Below, piece after piece: positions 59,651-64,000 of a stretch of DNA of 64,000 nt (the first letter of the stretch is position 1; each line of letters opens with the position of its first letter). The DNA is taken from NCBI RefSeq assembly GCF_003387165.1, contig NZ_QUMW01000016.1, positions 1-64,000 on the forward strand, read 5' to 3'. The stretch comes from Jeotgalicoccus halotolerans (GTDB taxonomy: Bacteria; Bacillota; Bacilli; Staphylococcales; Salinicoccaceae). The position numbers and the translations under genes were made by a program. The notes below the pieces were generated by a model. It was not told the DNA's origin and did no database searches. It saw only the letters and a list, made by a program, of their open reading frames with translations.

Positions 59651-59676
59651 AAAAGCACTCACAGAGGAGTGCTTTT
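59651..59676 (-). terminator. Terminator of the met operon
   Basis: AAAAGCACTC pairs with GAGTGCTTTT, loop 6, followed on the minus strand by TTTTTTGATT. Confidence 0.9.
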
Positions 59677-59688
59677 AAAAAATCTCTG

Positions 59689-60519
59689 CTATTCAGCTGG
59701 AATAATAGTGCCGTCGTATTCTTCTTCAATGAACTGAACCATTTCTTCCGATTGCAATACTTCGATTAATCTTTGCAGTTCCGGACGTTCTTCATCGCCT
59801 GTTCTTACAGCGATAAGGTTAGCGTATGGCGAGTCTCCTTCCTCTACAGCAATTGAATCGTCAACCGGGCTTAAGCCCCCGTCGATCGCGAAGTTCGCGT
59901 TGATAATTACTGCAGGCGCCTCGTTATTTTCGTACATGCTTACCAGCAGCTCAGGTGCTGTATTGTTATCGAACTCAAAATTGTGCGGGTTTTCTGTTAT
60001 ATCATCAAATGTCGCATCCTGGATTTCGATGCCTTCTTCGATTTCAACCAGACCTGCATTTACGAAGAATGACAGGAAACGTCCTTCTTCAGCAGGGTTA
60101 TTCGACACTAAAATTGTCGACCCGTCAGGAATATCTTCCAGTGAATCATAATCGTTTGAATATACTGCCATTGGCTCTATATGTACGTTGCCGATGCTTG
60201 TTAAATCATAACCGTGCGATTCAGTTTCACCATCCAAGTAAGGTGTATGCTGGAAGAAATTAGCATCCACTTCTTCATCAGCAAGCAATCTGTTAGGCGT
60301 AGTGTAGTCGTTAACGATTTCCACGTTAACTGTGATATCTTCTTCAGCTAAAATATCAGCTGCTCTTTCTAAAATTTCAGCGTGCGGTGCAGGTGATGCC
60401 GCAACTGAGATTTCAGTCGGCTCTCCTTCAGCACTTTCTTCTGAGTCAGAACCGTTACCGCAGGCTGCTAAAACTAATACGAGTGCAAACAGAGTGACAA
60501 TACCAAAAATCTTCTTCAT
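59689..60519 (-). CDS. metQ: Methionine ABC transporter substrate-binding lipoprotein
   Basis: 276 residues with a lipoprotein signal peptide, lipobox VLAAC and modified Cys20, then a NlpA/MetQ domain (EISVAASPAPHAEIL, DYTTPNRLLADEEVDANFFQHTPYL). Binds methionine outside the membrane for MetNI. ATG 60519 with GAGG upstream; longer frame rejected because the signal peptide begins here. Confidence 0.95.
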   Translation of the reverse strand: MKKIFGIVTLFALVLVLAACGNGSDSEESAEGEPTEISVAASPAPHAEILERAADILAEEDITVNVEIVNDYTTPNRLLADEEVDANFFQHTPYLDGETESHGYDLTSIGNVHIEPMAVYSNDYDSLEDIPDGSTILVSNNPAEEGRFLSFFVNAGLVEIEEGIEIQDATFDDITENPHNFEFDNNTAPELLVSMYENNEAPAVIINANFAIDGGLSPVDDSIAVEEGDSPYANLIAVRTGDEERPELQRLIEVLQSEEMVQFIEEEYDGTIIPAE

Positions 60520-60556
60520 GTAATAGCCTCTTTTCATTATAGTTTTTATTGTTAGA

Positions 60557-61249
60557 TCAGCGTTTATCGACTGCTTTAGACAGAGTATCTCCAATAATCT
60601 GGATGATAAAAACGATGATCAGGATTACTACAGTTGCAACGAGTGTGACATCCGGCTGGTTTCTTGTGAAGCCGACCATATAGGCGAGGTTACCAAGACC
60701 TCCCGCACCGATAACTCCGGCGATTGCAGTAGAGCCGACAAGCATAATTGATGTCACTGTGATACCGGAAATGAGAGCAGGCAGCGATTCCGGAATCAAC
60801 ACTTTCCAAATGATAGTCCACGCGTTCGCTCCCATCGATTCAGCCGCTTCAATAACACCCTTGTCGATTTCCTTCAGACCGATTTCAACGAGACGGGCAA
60901 AGAAGGGCGCTGCACCGATAATCAGTGCAGGAAGCGCACCATTTGAACCCATTACCGTTCCCATAATTGCTTTTGTGAAGGGCATAATTAAAATAATTAA
61001 AATGATAAACGGTATTGCTCTGAAGAGGTTAACAATAAATGATGTTGCGCCGTAAACCGGTTTTGACACACCGTTATGACTTTTATTCGATAAGAATAAA
61101 ATAATACCGAGTATCAGCCCGATCAGGAAGGCCAGTGCAGTTGCTATCACGGTCATATAAATTGTTTCGTAAGTCGCTTCTAAAACTGCATCCCATTTCA
61201 CGTTTTCGAAGGCGAACATTTCTTTAAATGCTGTCAGAAATTCATTCAT
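60557..61249 (-). CDS. metI: Methionine ABC transporter permease
   Basis: 230 residues, five to six helices, with the permease EAA loop EAAESMGANAWTIIWKVLIPESLP. Overlaps metN by 4 bases. Confidence 0.95.
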   Translation of the reverse strand: MNEFLTAFKEMFAFENVKWDAVLEATYETIYMTVIATALAFLIGLILGIILFLSNKSHNGVSKPVYGATSFIVNLFRAIPFIILIILIMPFTKAIMGTVMGSNGALPALIIGAAPFFARLVEIGLKEIDKGVIEAAESMGANAWTIIWKVLIPESLPALISGITVTSIMLVGSTAIAGVIGAGGLGNLAYMVGFTRNQPDVTLVATVVILIIVFIIQIIGDTLSKAVDKR

Positions 61250-62268
61250 TTACTTTCAACCTCCAGCGTGACATCGTGTTTTTTAAACTCTGCAGTAATT
61301 TGTTCCAGTGTTTCCTGATTAATATCTAGGGCGATATAAAGATGACCGTATGATTCCTGATTCGTCTGCTTAATATTTCCTGACAGGATATTTACATCAA
61401 GACCGTAATTCCGGATAACTTGAGAGACAATCGGCGATTTTGTGCGGGTGCCGACAAATGTCAGCTTAACGATAGTTGAAGTCGGGAAAGCTTCTTTTAT
61501 TTCTTCCATGGCTACTGCGTGGTCGTCATCCGAAATATCATCCTTAACGAAACGTTTCGTTACATTTGACTGGGGATTCTGGAACAGTTCGATAACCGCC
61601 CCCACTTCCACTACTTTACCGTTTTCCATGACAGCTGCCCGGTCGCATATTTTTCTGATAACATGCATTTCGTGCGTAATCAGCACGATGGTCAAGTTCA
61701 TCTTTTTCGTAATATCGACGAGCAGGTCAAGCACTTCATCTGTCGTTTCAGGATCCAGAGCACTGGTTGCTTCATCGCACAGCAGAACCTGTGGTTCATT
61801 CGACAGCGCTCTCGCAATGCCGACGCGCTGTTTCTGGCCGCCGGACAGCTCACTCGGGTAGTTGTTTTCGCGGCCTTCCAGACCAACCAGCCTTATCAGT
61901 TCCGAAACACGCAGCTGCCGTTCTTTTTTAGGTACACCTGCGATTTCCAGCGAAAAGCTGATATTTTCAGCGACAGTCCGTGACCAGAGCAGGTTAAAAT
62001 GCTGAAATATCATCGATACTTTTTGACGTTTTTGCCGCAGTTCTTTCATCGTCATGCCGCTGATTTCATCACCGGTTACTGTAACAGTCCCTTCCGTCGG
62101 CTGCTCCAGTCCGTTCAAAAGACGAATCAGCGTGGATTTGCCGGCGCCCGAGTAGCCGATAACTCCAAAAATTTCACCTTTCTTCACATTCAGACCGACA
62201 TGATCTACTGCCGTTATATTTTGATTTTTAGTTTTAAATATTTTAGTCACATTACTAATATCTATCAT
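61246..62268 (-). CDS. metN: Methionine ABC transporter ATP-binding protein
   Basis: 340 residues: ATPase domain with GYSGAGKST (38-46), LSGGQKQRVGIARAL and LLCDEATSALD, then a C-terminal NIL domain (about 260-338) that lets methionine inhibit transport. First gene of metNIQ, under the SAM-I riboswitch. Confidence 0.95.
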   Translation of the reverse strand: MIDISNVTKIFKTKNQNITAVDHVGLNVKKGEIFGVIGYSGAGKSTLIRLLNGLEQPTEGTVTVTGDEISGMTMKELRQKRQKVSMIFQHFNLLWSRTVAENISFSLEIAGVPKKERQLRVSELIRLVGLEGRENNYPSELSGGQKQRVGIARALSNEPQVLLCDEATSALDPETTDEVLDLLVDITKKMNLTIVLITHEMHVIRKICDRAAVMENGKVVEVGAVIELFQNPQSNVTKRFVKDDISDDDHAVAMEEIKEAFPTSTIVKLTFVGTRTKSPIVSQVIRNYGLDVNILSGNIKQTNQESYGHLYIALDINQETLEQITAEFKKHDVTLEVESK

Positions 62269-62312
62269 TATATATAAATCCCTTCCCTTTCCAGGAGAAC
62301 AATTAAAAAAAC

Positions 62313-62333
62313 CTACTCCAAAAATGAGTAGGC
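62313..62333 (-). terminator. SAM riboswitch terminator
   Basis: CCTACTC pairs with GAGTAGG, loop 7, followed on the minus strand by seven T. Forms when SAM is bound. Confidence 0.92.
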
Positions 62334-62351
62334 TTTTAAACGTTCATTACG

Positions 62352-62451
62352 CCTCTCATCTGAGGATATTAATCCAGTGATTTGGCACCTTGTCACGATG
62401 ACGGTTGCCGTGGCTTCTAAGGGCACATCCCTCCACCACTCTTGATAAGAG
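62352..62451 (-). ncRNA. SAM-I riboswitch (S-box)
   Basis: Minus strand core: CTTATCAAGAGTGGTGGAGGG, GCCACGGCAACC, AAGGTGCCAAATC and a closing GATGAGAG. All are S-box hallmarks. It precedes a terminator and metNIQ, so high SAM should shut off methionine uptake. Confidence 0.96.
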
Positions 62452-62471
62452 TTAATATTTGATTGAAATTC

Positions 62472-62500
62472 ATATTATCAGACTATTCTTTCTTAGTCAA
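62472..62500 (-). promoter_or_regulatory. Promoter of the met operon
   Basis: Minus strand TTGACT (62495-62500), 17 bases, TAATAT (62472-62477). The -35 overlaps the stop codon region of the thioredoxin-like gene. Confidence 0.82.
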
Positions 62501-62807
62501 TCAGAAATTTTTCCAGAACCTCGTTTAAGTAAGTAACAGATTGAAATGCGTAGACTTCCCTGACGAGTTTGCCGTTTTTAAACAGCAGCAGTGCCGGCGC
62601 AGAACGAATCTGATATTTATCTATCAGTGTTTTATAAAAATTTAAGTTGATGCGTTCATAGCTGATTTCTCTTGCAGCAGCCGCGACGCTGAGCATCGTT
62701 TCTGAGATATCGCATGTTTTGCACATCGTTGCATAGCCAAAAATAATATAATGCTCTCTATCCTGTATATTCTTTAATATATTTTCCGTTGAGATTGTTT
62801 CCTTCAC
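62493..62807 (-). CDS. Thioredoxin-like protein (YusE type)
   Basis: 104 residues with a CxxC site (MCKTCD, near 29-32) and the cis-proline loop RSAPALLLFKNG. Cytoplasmic. The start is GTG 62807, after AAAGGTAAG. It overlaps the Toprim gene by 50 bases, which is long; a similar gene pair (yusE-yusF) is known in Bacillus. No good later start was seen. Confidence 0.82.
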   Translation of the reverse strand: MKETISTENILKNIQDREHYIIFGYATMCKTCDISETMLSVAAAAREISYERINLNFYKTLIDKYQIRSAPALLLFKNGKLVREVYAFQSVTYLNEVLEKFLID

Positions 62808-63174
62808 GATAAAACTTACCTTTCATTATTAAGCTCGTATCTACATAAAAACCGTGTCTGAGCAAGAGGTTTGCAAGGTAGTCATGCGGACAGCGTCCTA
62901 CTTCCCCGAATTTGGGATCTATATAAATATGCGTACTTTCACTAAGATGTTTTTTAAACCATTTACGAATTTTTCTTCCTTCCTTATCCGCGTCGGATAA
63001 AATGAATATTTGAGAATCGCCAAGCTGATCAATAATCTCATCCAGTTTTGAAATACCCATCGTCCCGAAGGTGCAAATTATCTGTACAGGTTCCACCAGC
63101 ACTTCTTCCAATCTGCGCTTATCCGTTTTCCCCTCAACAATGAGTACTTTATCAGAAAGATTCATCCGTATCAC
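62758..63174 (-). CDS. Toprim-domain protein (YusF type)
   Basis: 138 residues with a small Toprim domain: VLIVEGKTDKRRLEEVL (catalytic Glu near 14) and ILSDADKEGRKIR (DxD near 59-61). Similar to RNase M5-like and YusF proteins. Nucleic-acid target unknown. Overlaps the downstream thioredoxin-like gene. Confidence 0.87.
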   Translation of the reverse strand: MIRMNLSDKVLIVEGKTDKRRLEEVLVEPVQIICTFGTMGISKLDEIIDQLGDSQIFILSDADKEGRKIRKWFKKHLSESTHIYIDPKFGEVGRCPHDYLANLLLRHGFYVDTSLIMKGKFYREGNNLNGKYIKEYTG

Positions 63175-63233
63175 CCTTAGTTAAATTTTTAATATAAATT
63201 CACTTTAAGCAATAAATATAGGTTTTAAAAAAA

Positions 63234-63253
63234 CTCCGGACAAAAGTCCAGAG
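63234..63253 (-). terminator. Terminator after gcvH
   Basis: Minus strand CTCTGGAC-TTTT-GTCCGGAG (one U-G pair) followed by TTTTTTTAAAA. Confidence 0.9.
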
Positions 63254-63261
63254 CTAAGTTA

Positions 63262-63642
63262 TTATTTCTCGATTACTGCCTGGTAACCAGCAGCATCAAG
63301 AAGGTTATCTAATTCGCTTTCATCTGAAAGTTCAACTTTCAGCATCCAAGCACCTTCGTATGGATTTTCGTTAACAAGCTCCGGACTGTCCTCAAGCTCT
63401 TCGTTAACAGCAACTATAGAACCGGAAACCGGTGCATATAATTCAGAAACAGTTTTCACTGATTCCACGCTGCCGAAAGAATCACCTGTAGAGATATCGT
63501 CGCCTTCTTCTGGAAGTTCGACAAATACGATATCTCCAAGTTCAGACTGTGCAAAGTCAGTAATACCGATTGTTACAGTATTTCCTTCAACTTTAATCCA
63601 CTCATGATCTTCGCTGTACTTTAAATCTTGTGGTAATGACAC
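63262..63642 (-). CDS. gcvH: Glycine cleavage system H protein
   Basis: 126 residues; the lipoylated lysine is Lys63 in [10 protein letters not shown]. Carries the aminomethyl group in glycine cleavage, and in Firmicutes serves as a lipoyl donor to other complexes. GTG start after GGGAGG. gcvT and gcvP are not in this window. Confidence 0.96.
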   Translation of the reverse strand: MSLPQDLKYSEDHEWIKVEGNTVTIGITDFAQSELGDIVFVELPEEGDDISTGDSFGSVESVKTVSELYAPVSGSIVAVNEELEDSPELVNENPYEGAWMLKVELSDESELDNLLDAAGYQAVIEK

Positions 63643-63708
63643 GCTAAAACCTCCCTTTTAACTTATCATACTTATTGTTGCACAATTGCCGTACTTTAGG
63701 CAAGTGAA

Positions 63709-64000
63709 TTAATTCAATAATGCATTTTTATAAGTTTCTTCTTTAAAACCTAATAACACATCATCATCAAGTACAACCATCGGCCGCTTAATCAGCATGC
63801 CGTCACTTGCGAGCAGTTCCAGCTTCTCTTCTTCACTCAGATCTTGAAGACGTTCTTTTAATCCGAGCTCTTTAAATTTAGTGCCCCGCTTGTTAAAAAA
63901 GTCATCAATTGAATGCGACGATTTGTCGAGGATACCTTTCAGCGTATCTTTAGCCGGTACTTGCTTAACCATATCAATTTCAGTAAACTCCAGATTATTA
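63709..64000 (-). CDS. ArsC/Spx-family protein, 5' end outside the window
   Basis: The frame is open to the window edge and reads on upstream of the internal ATG at 63972 with residues NNLEFTEID, so that ATG is not the start. At least 97 residues are seen. The segment FFNKRGTKFKELGLKE and the RPMVV(L)DD block are typical of the ArsC/Spx group (YusI). The N-terminal Cys motif that would tell the two apart is not visible. It lies next to gcvH, as I recall in staphylococci. Confidence 0.88.
   Translation of the reverse strand, partial: NNLEFTEIDMVKQVPAKDTLKGILDKSSHSIDDFFNKRGTKFKELGLKERLQDLSEEEKLELLASDGMLIKRPMVVLDDDVLLGFKEETYKNALLN

Overview
This window looks like a core chromosomal segment of a Firmicute in the Staphylococcaceae. 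By eye it is roughly 40% GC, with strong AGGAGG-type ribosome binding sites, many TTG starts, and T-box, SAM-I and lysine riboswitches plus CtsR, BirA and CcpA-type sites. Gene content and order (gcvH, Toprim/thioredoxin pair, metNIQ, sufCDSUB, yunDEF-like genes, yutD/yutE/yutF, nfu/yuzB/hesB, ndh, leucyl aminopeptidase, mnhABCDEFG, ppiB, S1 protein, rocD, gudB, signal peptidase, addBA, yisK, yisL, CoA-disulfide reductase, sufT, clpB) follow, as I recall it, the S. aureus gcvH-to-clpB region read backwards. Sequence divergence and missing or inserted genes suggest a non-Staphylococcus genus such as Jeotgalicoccus or Salinicoccus. That placement is inference. I see no phage, insertion sequence, CRISPR array, rRNA or tRNA.

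Layout. 1-11 kb: CtsR-controlled clpB, uppP, sufT, a Cof-type HAD phosphatase, degV coupled to cdr, a membrane-anchored GH13-like protein that lacks its catalytic residues, yisL, yisK and a DUF418-type membrane protein. 11-19.5 kb: addB-addA recombination nuclease, one active type I signal peptidase and a TVP38-type membrane protein. 19.5-24.5 kb: trpDCFBA behind two tandem Trp T-boxes, without trpE or trpG. 24.6-29 kb: gudB and rocD (glutamate/ornithine catabolism) with candidate CcpA sites, an S1-domain protein, a small membrane protein and cyclophilin. 29-35 kb: the seven-gene Mnh (Mrp) Na+/H+ antiporter operon. 35-42 kb: thioesterase, leucyl aminopeptidase, yuiB, type II NADH dehydrogenase, HesB/SufA, YuzB, Nfu, BirA-controlled bioY, and a yutE-yutF pair with yutD. 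42-50 kb: an NhaC-family transporter under a lysine riboswitch, yunDEF-like genes, fetAB, an EamA transporter and a CGHC thioredoxin. 50-59.6 kb: a short heme-copper-oxidase-like membrane protein, a YfcC carrier, sufCDSUB, two DUF4870 paralogues and heme O synthase. 59.6-64 kb: metNIQ under a SAM-I riboswitch, thioredoxin-like/Toprim pair, gcvH and an ArsC/Spx-type gene cut by the window edge.

How the genes work together. Fe-S cluster biogenesis dominates: SufCDSUB, SufT, HesB/SufA-like and Nfu are all present, and AddB is a likely client because it keeps its four cluster cysteines. Amino-acid economy is controlled by RNA leaders: tryptophan by T-boxes, methionine uptake by SAM-I, lysine transport by the L-box. 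Sodium and pH homeostasis rests on Mnh. Thiol redox control rests on CoA-disulfide reductase and the thioredoxin-like proteins. The least ordinary points are the trp operon without anthranilate synthase, the lysine riboswitch on a gene usually named a Na+/H+ antiporter, the GH13 pseudoenzyme, and a perfect 15-bp palindrome around the bioY BirA box.
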